Part shown: positions 1 to 12,163 of the stretch, in pieces | How positions within the stretch are numbered: the stretch's first letter is position 1 | Layout of the letters: every line of letters starts with the position of its first letter | Source of the DNA: Balanoglossus misakiensis | Lineage: Eukaryota > Hemichordata | Reading direction: 5' to 3' | NCBI GenBank assembly: GCA_040954595.2 | Contig: CM082589.2 | Coordinates: forward strand, 3,100,001 to 3,164,000 | Length of the DNA: 64,000 nt | Translations under genes and position numbers: made by a program | The notes under the pieces: generated by a model | Databases searched by the model: none | The model's input: the letters and a program-made list of their open reading frames with translations, nothing else | Told to the model about the DNA's origin: nothing

Positions 1-1352
1 GAGTATTCGAGTATTGTATTCGAAACCTAACCCGGACACAAGCCGGCAATGTCCGGGTAAAATCGATCAGCCAGCCCTACATATTTTAGCCTTTTAGGAT
101 TGTATAAACATTTATTTTCACCTCTCGCGGTGGATTCTATAATCATTCCGTCACGTTGTCACCTGCGATTCGTTGTTATCAATATAATTAAAGCGTCATG
201 GCTCTTATAAGAGGATTTCATTCCACTGTCTAAATGTGTCGTGTCTCTCACTGCCAGACACTGCAAAACCTGGCAGGTTGCCGACGTTCCAACGACCACA
301 CGTGACAAACGGGTCTGCCCCAGGTGGCCTAACAATATGTGAATCAAAAACCATAACATTGGAGTCAAAAGTTAACTTCTTTATTCACAAATGTGTGGAG
401 GGAGAAATAATACGTGTTAAGCGTAAAATCATTTTCGCAGATATCGTTTCACAGGCGCCTGGTCACTTTAGCCGAACATAGCACGTGTTACTTGTCATAT
501 ACTCTATAGCATATACACGTATTTTACTACTTAATTCTCGTTAAGTGATGTCTCATTTATCAGCTCTTTTCAAAGGGTAAAGAAAAACCAACAGTATTAA
601 AGTGAGTCAATGTTTTCCACGAAGGCCAGCCATAATCAAAGTACTGGTACATGGTATAGTGCAGGTAAAAATAATTCGTGAACTGCCATTTGAGGGCGCT
701 CTCAATTGTCAGACGCCAAATTCCGAACTGATTTTTTGTTTTTCCTGGTTGACAGCCTCCGAAAATATTTTTTATTGACTTAAACGGTAAGATTTTTGTA
801 ATCAGTGTGTGTAGCATTGATCGAGCTGCGATCGTTGTTTTTGAGGGCGAAATCGACGGTTGAAAAATCATTGCCCGTCCATGGCTTCCGAGGTTTTAAT
901 AGTCTCACCTTTATTTCTCATTTATACATGTTGAATCGGGCCGCAGAGTCAGTGTGAATCCAGAGCCGGTGGTTTTTATGGTAGCATGTGTATCATCGAA
1001 ATCGGATTATGTTGATGAGGAGGAGGCCTTTGGCTCAGATCTGACTTGCAAATTATTTTCATTTTCTACAGCTATAGTTTTCGCTCATTAATTTATAATG
1101 TTAACTATATTTGAACATCTATATTCGATAACAAAACTGAAATAAAAATGAATTTATCGAATAAAATACAGTCACTTGTTAATAGATTCAATTTTAGATT
1201 TACGTCGGCTGTCAATCTTGCGTTTTTAATAGTATCATGCAGATTTTAGCCTGACCAGTCAGAGACGAATCTGCGGTCTAAAAGTGTTCCCATCGCTTCC
1301 GAACACACAGTCTGTAAATTGCCGGCTTGTTATAATGTTCGAATCATACAAG
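1..1352. other. Upstream non-coding region
   Basis: No reading frame here shows a recognisable domain, exon-like flanks or consistent phase. The region holds the promoter and 5' UTR of the BPNT2-like gene that follows. The right end is AT-rich and I could not place a TATA box or transcription start. Confidence 0.5.
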
Positions 1353-4300
1353 ATGGCGCAGGTTCGGATGTCTCCGCTCGGCATTGCCGTAATTGTAGTG
1401 TTTTTACTAGCTGGGATGTTGTATATTCACCGAAGAGTCAGCGTTAGCAAGGACTCAGAAGGCACTGACTTGAAATTTGAACCTGAGGGAGGTGTCCCAC
1501 AGACAGTTAACCTGCGCGAGCTTCTCTCCGTGGCGATTGTGCTCGCCGAGAGAGGAGGAGAAAGAGTGAAGGCCATCAGGGAAGGCAACGATCTCGAAGA
1601 ACAGAGTAAGGGCAAAACATTGGAAGGAGCGAACGATCCCCTAACTGATGGAGATCTTCAGTCCCATAGAGCGATGTATCACGGATTTAAAAAGGCGTAT
1701 CCAACTTTAAGGGTGAGCTTTTGGCTTTTATTACACGTTGAGGACAGAATGCCTTCTGAAACAAGTGTCATAACTATATAAGTACCAAACGTGTCCGTTT
1801 CTATGTGTGTTATGTTGTAGTAATGTTGTGGAATATTATTTCTTACGTCTGTTTTCTACTCACATCGCTCATTTTGACAGTTTACTGAGAAGGTGGCAAA
1901 TTGCCTATGTGGACGTGGAAGGGATTACCCCATTGTGTTATATTTAAAAGTCGTAACATTTGTTGACCGGCATAGTGAATGAACGATCCCTGTGCATTGA
2001 ATGGAACCATCGGGTTTTATGAATATTCAAATACTACGTCGTTGGCAACAGCTTGCGTAGCCGATACTAGTGACTGAATTTAATTGTCAGGCAAAAAATC
2101 AGGTTTTGATTATGGAATGATTTGAAATCATCGTCTATGCGTACAGCAATCTCCGAATAAAGTAAATCGAAACTTTCAGTCCACGCATACTGAGTAGATC
2201 TAAATTGTGAAATTGAGTGTTGTACGTGACGGCTCGTAATGTGAGTTGGCAAAGGACACGCACTGCGCTGCTCTGTATATATACAAGAGCGATTTATGTG
2301 CTATCGTTGCCACGTGGACAAATCCACGCAAGTGTAACGTTGTCCCATTCAAGGAAAATTGTCCCAAAGCTGAAAACCTCACACTCAATCACGGACTGAA
2401 GCAGCAGGTGACGAAAAGATTGCAAAGCTGATTATTTATCAATCAATGCCCTGTGTGCTACTTTTTTAATTGGTGCCAAACCCATTAACAATGATACAAT
2501 GTAGCTAAATTACAGTTGTAAATTGAGAAGTTTCACTCAAACAGATATTATTTTGTCTCTGGAAATTTGAGCTTAGTACTAAATAGTTGAAATTTCTCAT
2601 AAACATGTATTCAGGAAATAAGATATTTTGGTGTAGACTACATGTTGCTTAGTCAGTAAAGTTATTGTAACCATAAATATCAACCCCACATGAATATCTT
2701 CACAGCATATATATCTATGGTAGAGTTGGGCCTCTACTGAGGGAAACGGGGATGAAAAGGTTAAAACTGTTAGTGCGGGTACACACTTTTTCATTGTCCA
2801 TCAGTCTTCTCACTGAGAACACTTGTGTTCAGCTAGTGTTATGCAATAGCTTCAAGTGCTGTTTTGTTTGAATGGGCATTGAAGAGTTTGCCACGTGCTG
2901 TTGTATGTTGTAGCAACAGTGTAATGGAACCAGTGAGTTCCTCAGATTTCAACAATAATGATCCAGATAAAACAGCACAAGATGCCTGTGTATGATGCAA
3001 TTATGCTGTCGGTATATACGTTAGCTTGTATTCTGTCTGAGAAAACTTTAAATGGAGTACATGTCCAAAATAAGGCACAGAAATTTCAGTGTGTATATTA
3101 CCTGGAATTTGCAAGTATTTTTTCCTACTCATACTCGTACAGTAATTTTGTGAATATCCTTTGACACAGGTGATTTCAGAAGAACATGAAGAAAACGATA
3201 TCTGGGATCCCAATGAGATTGCGATGCCGGATAAAGAACTTCCAGATGTGATGAAGACCATTCCCGCTGATGAGTATGTTCCGGTTGAAGACGTAGCCGT
3301 GTGGATCGACCCCCTGGATGCAACTCAGGAATACACAGGTCTGTGTCAGTTATCAGTGATGACCATTTTTCCTATAATGCCGACCTTATCTTTGAGCCTG
3401 ACTAATCATTAAAGATGCGAGTTTTTTCAAAGAATCCTCAAGATGCAATGCTGAAAGGGATGCAATGTTCTGAATATTTTTTTCTTTTTTCTTTTTTTCA
3501 GAAAAATTGACCCAGTATGTGACAACGATGGTGTGTGTGGCAGTCAAGGGTTTGCCCACTATTGGAGTAATACACAAGCCTTTTGAACATAAAACAGGTC
3601 AGTGTCCTGTGCCACAATGGGCGTATGGCGGAGTAAAATGTCCTCATAGATTCTGCAGTGTTCTATGGAAAACGTAGGCAGAAGTCGTGCGATAGCAGTA
3701 GAAAGACAACACATTAACCCTTTCATCCCCAGTTCCCTTTTCAGAGATCCAACCTTACCATAGAAAACAATGGGTTTGGACTGAAACATGGTGGTGAAAG
3801 GGTTAAACATTATTGCTAAGACTGAATATCCTCAAGTATGTTTAGATGCTGGCTTACAAGCCCACATGCACACAAACTCCAATACCACTGTGGGACACCT
3901 CTTAGAAGCAAACTGTAACTTCACCTGCATATCTCTTCCATTTTAGCATGGGCCTGGGTCAACAAAGGTAACTCAGGATATGAGCTGCCCCCTCCCAAGT
4001 CTGCCAATGAAGCCAAAAAGATCATAGTTTCCAGGTCCCACGCTGGAGATGTGTCTGAGATGCTAACGAAGACATTCGGAGAAAATACAGAGGTCATCCC
4101 GGCTGGTGGTGCAGGTACGTGGTGGTAATTTAGAAGTCTGCATGTTTGGTTTATTCTCATTGAGTTGTCGGTGAATTCCACGGCTAACTCTTTTCATCAA
4201 AATTTACTTTAGTCACGTATTTATCATGTTGTCTTCTTTCTCCCCACAGGCTACAAGACATGGGCCTTGTTTGAACAGGAGGCAGACGCGTACGTACACG

Positions 4301-4512
4301 TCACTTTGATCAAGAAATGGGACATTTGTGCGGGGAACGCCTTGCTTAATCACAAAAACGGAATCATGACGGATCTAAAAGGAGACAACATTGATTACTC
4401 CGCAGATTCGAACCCAAAGAATGAATTTGGACTTCTTGCAACCTTAAGCAACTACAAGGAATATTTGCAAGCCCTGCAACCAGCATATGAAAATTTAAAG
4501 CAGGGAAAATAA
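1353..4512 (+). CDS. BPNT2: Golgi-resident PAP phosphatase (IMPAD1/BPNT2-like)
   Basis: Five exons: 1353-1712, 3170-3338, 3502-3597, 3947-4114, 4250-4512. They join in phase to 351 codons plus stop, close to the ~359 residues of the human protein. The family hydrolyses 3'-phosphoadenosine 5'-phosphate to AMP in the Golgi lumen, clearing the by-product of sulfotransferases. A hydrophobic segment at about residues 6-24 is the expected type II membrane anchor. The metal-binding signature WIDPLDAT (Asp167, Asp170) and the second motif WDICAG (Asp289) are intact. EEH near residue 125 supplies the usual acidic metal ligand. An in-frame ATG at 1335 also exists. I chose 1353 because [13 protein letters not shown] aligns with the vertebrate N-terminus and sits in CAAGATGGCG. 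The last exon ends at the TAA at 4510. The exon pattern and motifs leave little doubt about the family. Confidence 0.93.
2677..2766 (-). mobile_element. Degenerate copy of the 3714-3806 MITE, opposite orientation
   Basis: The segment from about 2709 to 2766 matches the reverse complement of the element at 3714-3806, sharing TCTATGGTA and GGGGATGAAA and ending in GGTTAA. The outer part, about 2677-2708, is strongly diverged. It lies in intron 1 of the BPNT2-like gene. The left boundary is uncertain. Confidence 0.45.
3714..3806 (+). mobile_element. Small piggyBac-type MITE
   Basis: A short non-coding element starts TTAACCCTTTCA and ends TGAAAGGGTTAA. The terminal inverted repeats begin CCC and are flanked on both sides by TTAA. 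TTAA target sites with CCC...GGG ends are the hallmark of piggyBac-superfamily transposons. The core is only about 85 bp, so it must be non-autonomous. It sits in intron 3 of the BPNT2-like gene. Confidence 0.6.
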
Positions 4513-5139
4513 AAGTAGTACCAGTGGCAGCTTTCTTGGACAAGTCTCCAAAAACAGTCTTTGTTGGAGATTATCGTTCAAATAATTGTCGACATCACAC
4601 CCAATCAGCATGCTTCTTGTAAAATTCTTCCAACTTTTTTTGAAATTTAGATGTGCAATTTAATATTAAGTGTATATGGCGGCCTGGAGGGTGCCATATT
4701 TGTAAGTTTTTTATATGCAAATTATGACAGACACGAAAAGGAAATGTCAGCTGTAGCAGCCATATATATAAGTGGAGTTGGAAATAGCCAACTGTTGATA
4801 TAGCCATCAACTGCCTGTTTGGCTACTTCAGATCATATGCAAAGGAATTTTCTTGTGAAAAATATTTTATCAAAAAGATGCATGCATGAGACTGTCATTC
4901 CCTTCTGTGTAAAACAGTGTCATTTGCTACTTCCCAGTGCAATGGCAGAGTTTTGCTCCTGTCGGCCTATTAGAATGTGCCTTCTATAAGAAAATCTCTT
5001 GAAGTATTGTTACACTGTAATGTCAGATTAGCTTTTCTTTTTAGGTTATTTAAAAATGGGACTTTTTGAAGGTGGAATAAAGATTGAAAGTGGTTAATAC
5101 AAATGATTTTGTAAAGTCTTTGTCAGTGTGTGGAAGGGT

Positions 5140-5214
5140 TACGATAAAAGTCATGCCACAGAGCTCTTTTCGTGACCTCATTTCGTTCATCGCTTTCACA
5201 ACCTGCACAGTCAT
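5140..5214 (-). pseudogene. Inverted fragment of the BTB first exon (unit 1)
   Basis: On the minus strand from the ATG at 5214 the reading is MTVQVVKAMNEMRSRKELC. This closely matches residues 7-22 of the BTB gene that starts 600 bp downstream on the plus strand (LQVVKTMDEMRSRKELC). Similarity stops after about 25 codons and no BTB fold could form. It is either the remnant of a divergent head-to-head paralogue or an inverted duplication. Confidence 0.7.
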
Positions 5215-5471
5215 ACTTTCATAGCCATAGTGTATAATATCAAACATTCGCCTCGGGAATGCGCAATGATATATTTTCTCGGATATATTCGGAGCTCGAA
5301 ATTAACCTGTCTATGCCAGATAATGTTTGTTTAGGGAAGTATTCGGCTTCAGATAAAGTTTCGGATCTCGACCCTTTCTAACACATGGCCTCACACACAA
5401 CCATCCAGCATACATGGGGAAATAAAATTATATTTTACGGATGGTTGTGACATTTTAAGACAATTACACAG

Positions 5472-5479
5472 TATAAAAG
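5472..5479 (+). promoter_or_regulatory. Candidate TATA box, BTB-zinc finger gene 1
   Basis: TATAAAAG lies about 350 bp upstream of the start codon and is conserved in the duplicate at 12156-12163. It matches the TATA consensus, but no initiator was identified and the implied 5' UTR would be about 320 bases. Confidence 0.35.
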
Positions 5480-5821
5480 AAAAACATTTACTTGATACGC
5501 TTCAGTTTGCTCTTAAATCCGAAACTAATGCCGTTGCCAAATCATAGCCAATGGCACAGAGCTGGGTCACAGAGCTGCAGGGTCACCGTGCGTGGCGTAC
5601 TTTGAAGTCAAAGTTCGGTGAACTTTGGGCAAGATATTGTCTGCTATAATTCGAGCATTGCGTTTACGCCATCGCAAAGCCACCAGAATAGTTTCTAGGG
5701 AGGAACGTTGATGTGTTAGTGTACTGTTTCACCTGCTAGTAAGTATACATTAACGTGTCACCGCGTGTTTGTGAGAGCTAAGCAGCAGAGTAAACAAAAC
5801 TGGGTCCAGTCGCGTCGCAAG

Positions 5822-8800
5822 ATGGCTGCCGATCTTGCCCTGCAGGTTGTGAAAACGATGGACGAAATGAGGTCAAGAAAAGAGCTGTGTGACTTGACTG
5901 TAGTCGTTAACTCGCTTAAGTTCTATGTGCATAAAGTTGTCATGTCGGCGTGTAGCCAAGTCATCCACAGACAACTAGTAACGTGTCCGCCACAGACCAA
6001 GGTAACTGTTGTGATCCAAAGTATTTCAGTAGAAACTTGGGAGTGTGTTCTGCGATTTGCATATTGTGGTGCTGATTTAATCAGCTGGGAGAACGTCCAG
6101 GACTTGCTGGCGGCTTCGAAATTGCTCCATATGCAAACTCTCCGAGATGCATGTATCTCATTTCTCGTTGAGAGTCTATCTGCGTCGAACTACCTGGCCG
6201 TGGCAAAAATCGCCTCAGCAGTGAAATGCCAGCAGTTATCCAAGGTACTGAATGACTACATACTGGAGCATTTCCCGTCAGTGTTCAGCGAGAAAGAATT
6301 CCTCGACCTTGACCTTGGGGAGTTTGTGGAATACATATGTGACGGAACTCTGGTGCAGGCATTTCCCGATGAGCTGAAAAGTGTTGCAGAGAATTGGGTG
6401 TGCCACAATGAAGAGGAGAGAAGGCCGCTTCTCCGTCAAATTTCTGACAAGCTCAGTGTGAAAAGTCAAAAGAAAGGAGTGCAGGATGAGAGCCCGGGTG
6501 GTGGCGGTATGAAAACAAGTGCTGGATGTGACTACAATGAGATAGAAACTGGAGAAATACTTGTATGTATTATTGTTATAATATCTTTAGTTAAAGGAAA
6601 GGTTCACATCCGCCTAAGTTTGCCTTTTAAGTTGAAAATGGTCACCTCTCTTGTCAATCTTTTATAAAAAAATTTAATGATAGTATCACCCATTTAACCA
6701 GGAGAGCTTTTCATAGTAATGATCAAGACTTAAGTAAGAAAACAATGCCACGTGTGATGTTCATTGCATCCCAACTTTTTTTCTATTGCAGTTTGAGATG
6801 ACCTGTAATGAGGACGATGGTGTCCAAGTCAAAGTTGAGTCAGAACACGTAGAACTTGCGTCCAGAAGACAGAAACGGGTTGCGGAGAATGCAGAGGTAT
6901 CCATTTTTGCAGAAAATAACTTTACACATCCGAATCAAATAACTCGAAACATGGATGATACCACAAAAGCCAAGGATACTATCAAGAGAATGAAACCTTC
7001 AATACTTAGTTCCAGCACATCAGTGCATGCAGACAATGATCATGAGAGAATGAATCAAAGTACTAGTAATCAAGGCATCAGTGGATCAGTTTGCGCTGAG
7101 AATGCCACAGGCTCAGGTGCTCAGGAGAGACAACAGACTTCAGGGTCCTCTCATCCTCAGCGCATCATAAACTATCCCAAAGGAGTTAATGTCAAACCCT
7201 ACAAGTGCACCATATGTGACCAAGAATTCACTCTATTGGAAAGCCTTGACAATCATCTGTTATCAATCCACGATGTGTACACACAGCAGAAAGGGGCAGA
7301 GGGAGCCGGCGGGAAACAGTTCAGGTGCCCCTACAAGAGATGCAAAAAAATGTTTGCGACTCAAGCGGAGTCTACACAGCACCACAACTCTGTCCACAGC
7401 CAGAAGTGGAGCTTCAAGTGTGACATTTGCAGCAGGCAGTTCTACAAGCAGTTTCATCTTGACTGTCACATGAAGGGGCACGTCAACAATGCAGATGATA
7501 ATTCTGCAGGTTCCAAGCAGCCGAGTACAGCTCCAGCTGTGCAGATGGAAACTGATATTGTTGGTGAGGATACAGATGAAACAAAATCCGCTGACAGCAG
7601 CGCAGATGCGACTTGGAAGAATAGTAGCGACAGTGATGAATTAGCAGCAGACGACTTCAGCAGTGCAGATGAGGTAACAGCAGATGCTACAAGTCAACAA
7701 CACGGTCGTCACGGCGATGGAGCAGCAGCCGACGTCAGCCACACAGAAGATATCAGAAGTAGGCTACGGAAGAGAGTCCAGAAAGTCGTCGTCTACCAGG
7801 ACTCATCAGGAGATGAAAGTGCCAGTTCAGTAAATGATGAGGCAAGTGAAGGCCAGGAGGAGGAGGAGGGGCAAGAAGTGAGGATAATATCAGACGCCGC
7901 AGCGAAGAGAGGGCCGTCAGTTCAGAAACCAGCCATGTCGGCAAGTCTGGAACATAATCTGAGGCAAAGTCTGAAAGGAAAAGGTGACTTGTTGGGTGAC
8001 GGATCTGAGACTGGAAAATGGATAAGAAGGAAGTTAGAAGCAGCCTTAGAACATATTGAAGGAGTATATGAAGGTGACGACAAGACAAGGAAGAGAAGCT
8101 TCCGTTGCAAGCTGTGTAAGAAAGTCTATATGCTCAAACGCGATACAAGGGATCACATAGTCAGCATGCATTTTAACATTAAACGCTACGTCTGTCCAAT
8201 GTGTGATTTTGCTTTAAATCGGAGGGACAGCCTGGTCCGCCATATCAAATGTATTCACAATGTGGACGTGAATAAAACGTCGCCCCCAGAAGATTTATTA
8301 CAGTGGGACTGCAAGAAGTGTGACCGGGCATTCGCCAGCCGCAGAAAGTTTAGGCGGCACATGCAGACACACGTGTCGCCCAGCTCCAAGAACAGGTGTG
8401 GCATCTGTGGCAAGCAGTTCCTGGGAGCACAGCATTTGTGTGGGCACATCAAAAGCTGCCGGGGATCAGACGACGGAAACGGCGACGTCGCTGGTGGTGA
8501 TGCAGAAGCCCCGGATGCCGAGTTTGAGAAACGGTTTGCGGAGAAGATGGAAGAAGCCGGGAATCTCATTGAGGTCGTTTTCGAGAGCGGTAACTACAAC
8601 GGAAGTGCCCCTGGAGATGCAGAGAACATGGAAGCAGATGCAGACGGCCAGAAGGGAAAGGCAAGCTACCAGTGCAAGCTGTGTCAGAAACTGTACACCG
8701 TGCGAAAAAGTGCCAGGGATCACGTCCTTGATAGTCATTTCAAAATCAAACGTTACACCTGCACTCTGTGCAACTCTGATTTCTATCGTCGCGCCGCGTT

Positions 8801-11051
8801 GGTCCGCCACAGCCTGGCAATTCACGACCGCGACATAAGGAGGAATGTGGGCCAACCTCAACACTTTACATTGAAGTGGAAGTGTGAGAAGTGTGGCCAA
8901 AAGTTTAGGGCCCATAAGCAGCTAAGGCAACACAAGAAAGTACACAACTTGCACAAATGTCGGTACGAGTGCGAATTTTGTGGCAAGAAGATCTCACGGG
9001 CAAACTATTTCATCAAGCACGTGAAAGGCTGTCGCAGGGCCACTAGAAAGATCCAAGCAAGCGCTTCTGATGTTGCAGATCATGGGGGCCAAGAAACGGC
9101 ACAATCAGGGGCCAACATTGCAACCGGAAGTGCCTACACGTGCAACAGGTGCGGCATGGCCTTTGACAGAAGCTCCGGTCTCAAACGGCATGTAGCTGTT
9201 TTCCACGGGAAAATGCAGAAGTACCAGTGCCATTACTGCCAGTTGTCGTTCAGTATGAAGCAAAATCTAAACAGGCACATTGAGGAGGTTCACATCCCAC
9301 TGCAGTGTGACATATGCAAATTGGTGTTCGTCGATGACCAGGGCCTCAAAAATCACCAGGAGTCTCAATGTTGGAAAGAATGTGGTGTTTGTTCGGAGCA
9401 GTTCTCAGACAAAGAACAATTTCTTGTTCATCAAAGAGGAAAACATGAGAACCAGGAAGAAAAAGATCGCGAAGAAACACAAGAGGAGATTGAAGAAAAA
9501 CCCCACAAATGCAATTTTTGTGAGAAACGTTTTAGAACGCAGAAAGGATTGTACCAGCATTCTTTCCATCATGAGCAAAATTCATTGAAATGTCATCTTT
9601 GTGACTTGTCATTTAGCAGTGGACCAAAGTTGATAGAACATGTTAAAAATGACCATATGAATGAAATCCAGCAGCCTGGGGAGACTAGAGAATATATCCG
9701 TCAAAATGATACAGCCAATCAAACTTCAGCGGATGGAATTAATCAGATTCAGTCAGCCAATCAAATCAGAGATGGCGAATTTGAAACTGCCAGTCAAACT
9801 GAAAAAGCCGCTTCTGTCCAAAGGGATAAAGAGTCCAGACAAGTTCAGCTGTCCTGTAATGGCCCTGAAAGCAGCAACAACAGAGACAACGGTGACACCT
9901 TGTTAGAAACCAGTGGTAACGATTGTGGAATGGATCAGATAGAAACCAACATGAGTAAATTTAGACCTTACCGCAGGGAAGATGAAAAAGTCAGACCTTA
10001 CAAGTGTACAGAGTGTCCTATGAGCTTCAATCAAGAAAGGTACCTGAAGAGACATCTTTCCATCCATTCTGGCAAAAAGATGTACAAATGTTACACATGT
10101 GGCCGGCGATTTAATAAGGCCAGCACATCACATCGGTGTTTCTATAAATGCGACAAGTGCGATGAACAGTTCACCGACCCGTACAGTTTCAGACAGCACG
10201 GGTTCAAGCACAATGACAAGGATGCCTACCAGTGTGAGATATGCGGCTGGCTGTTCGTGTCAAAGTGCAGCTTACAGTCGCACATGTACACCCATCTGGG
10301 CATTAAACCCTACAAATGCCGGTACTGCGAGAGGACCTTCGTTCAGTACAGCAGCCGGATGATGCACGAGCGGAAGCATACCGGAGAGAAACCAAACTTG
10401 TGTGAGAAATGCGGCAAGTCGTTCTTATCGACATCCGAGCTGCACTCGCACATCAGAAGAAATCACTCCAACGTGCCCACACCAACGTCCTTCAAGTGCG
10501 ATTACTGTCCCCGGACCTTCTCCTCAAGGCTCTCACTGGGCGGGCATCTCGGGAAGCACATCTCGAACACCGCCTTGACGTGCCAAGTCTGCGGCAAGGT
10601 CTACCGCCGCAGGGGAAACCTGGAGGAGCACATGCGCACACACGACGGGGATCAGTCGCAGCAGCCCACCACTCGCAGCAGGAAGCAGAAGCACCCCCGG
10701 AAGGGTCGGGCGGACGATGGAAGACAGCCAGAGGATTCCGCAGCAGCTCCGGCTGCAGGGACCGGATCTGGAAACGACCCTCAACAGGGAACACCCAGTA
10801 CGTCTGCAATGCCGGGTTTCGGCATCACATTCACTCACAGCATGGATCATGACGGTATGAGATATGAACAGGGTGTTGCACATTCCACTGCAGTGTACAG
10901 TGAAGAACCAGTGGACACAACCAGAAGAGGCTATCTGCAGGGGCCAGAGGAACCAACAATGCTGTATCCACAGCAGGACATGTTGGCCAGATCAGGACAA
11001 GAAACAGTACATCAATATCCTTTTACTAACAATCAGTATTACCGGATGTGA
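5822..11051 (+). CDS. BTB-BACK-C2H2 zinc finger protein, copy 1
   Basis: Two exons, 5822-6562 and 6792-11051, are joined by a 229 bp phase-0 intron (donor GTATGT, acceptor TTGCAG), giving 1666 residues. Residues about 10-120 form a BTB/POZ dimerisation domain (DLTVVV, YVHKVVMSACS, FAYCGA), followed by a BACK-like helical region to about 225. Exon 2 carries about 25 C2H2-type fingers between residues about 383 and 1530. Three end His-Cys instead of His-His and one, near 10090, is degenerate. An acidic Ser/Glu-rich linker separates fingers 3 and 4. Fingers 4-7 and 8-11 are an internally repeated cassette. BTB-zinc finger proteins are usually nuclear DNA-binding regulators that recruit corepressors or cullin-3; the specific role here is unknown. 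The start was chosen at CAAGATGGCTGC. No one-to-one vertebrate orthologue is recognised. Confidence 0.9.
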
Positions 11052-11817
11052 ACATTGCATTCATATTTGCCTGAACTCACTACTTCAACCCTTTTCATTA
11101 TTTTCTGTGATATAGTTCCATCCATACATTTTTTGCAGCTTTTATTTTACCTGTAGTTTATTAATATGTATGATCTGTTATTTCACATTTTATGACGAAT
11201 TAGTTTAATCATCTTTTTATCCCTACCCAACAACTTGGCAAAACTGAGTTCGCCCAGAACATTACTAACACTATGCACATTTAGTATTATCATACAACTC
11301 TTTATTGAATATAAAATTTTATAAATCACATCAAAAGGTGACACTCAAAAAAAAAAAAATCAATACTTTGAAAAATTTGAAAGAAAAAGAAGAGGATAGA
11401 AAACAGCTGTAGTTAAAATTCCTACAAACATGTGATACAGCACACCCTATTGGCCAGCAGGACAAACTTGCTCTGTTCATTGGCCAATCAGTTTCCAATA
11501 AGTACACATGTGATTAACATGTTTTGTATATAAATATTTTGTCAAAAAGATGCATGCATGAGATTGTCATTCCCTTCTGTGTAAAACAGTGTCATTTGCT
11601 ACTTCCCAGTGCAATGGCAGAGTTTTGCTCCTGTCGGCCTATTAGAATGTGCCTTCTATAAGAAAATCTCTTGAAGTATTGTTACACTGTAATGTCAGAT
11701 TAGCTTTTCTTTTTAGGTTATTTAAAAATGGGACTTTTTGAAGGTGGAATAAAGATTGAAAGTGGTTAATACAAATGATTGTTTAAAGTCTTTGTCAGTG
11801 TGTGGAAGGGCTAAGAT

Positions 11818-11875
11818 GTCACAGCTCTTTTTGTGACCTCATTTCGTCCATCGCTTTCACAACCTGCACATTCAT
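11818..11875 (-). pseudogene. Inverted fragment of the BTB first exon (unit 2)
   Basis: This is the duplicate of the fragment at 5140-5214. From the ATG at 11875 the minus strand reads MNVQVVKAMDEMRSQKEL and then hits a stop. It keeps Asp where the unit 1 copy has Asn, closer to the functional exon. Its presence in both units shows that the inverted piece predates the tandem duplication. Confidence 0.7.
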
Positions 11876-12155
11876 ACTTTTCATAGCCATTGTGTATAAT
11901 ATCAAACATTCGCCTCGGGAATGCGCAATGATATATTTTCTATTCTATTCGGAGCTCGAAAGTCACCAGTCCACCTTTTCGGGTGCAAATATTCTATGCC
12001 TAATAAATAATGTTTGTTTAGGAAAGTATTCGGCTTCAGATTAAGTTTCGAATCTCGACCCATTCTACCACATGGCCTCACACACAACCATCTAGCATAC
12101 ATGGGCCAAATAAAATTATATTTTACGGATGCTTGTGACATAGAGAATTCCACAG

Positions 12156-12163
12156 TATAAAAG
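12156..12163 (+). promoter_or_regulatory. Candidate TATA box, BTB-zinc finger gene 2
   Basis: TATAAAAG at the position equivalent to 5472-5479 of unit 1. Conservation may only reflect the recent duplication. Confidence 0.33.

Larger units (their letters stand above)
4860..11519 (+). repeat. Tandem duplication, unit 1 (about 6.66 kb)
   Basis: The sequence from about 4860 onward reappears from about 11533 in the same orientation and continues through the full BTB-zinc finger gene. Unit 1 ends at GTGATTAACA (11519) and unit 2 at the same motif (18105). The unit includes promoter, both exons, intron and 3' flank. Its left end may contain part of the BPNT2 3' flank, including an AATAAA at 5076-5081. 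Introns and flanks remain easily alignable, which implies a recent duplication. Confidence 0.9.

Noticed and set aside
4508-4513. AATAAA overlapping the BPNT2 stop codon as a polyadenylation signal
   Set aside because: It would leave almost no 3' UTR. It is more likely coincidental from the AAA-TAA ending; 5076-5081 is an alternative.
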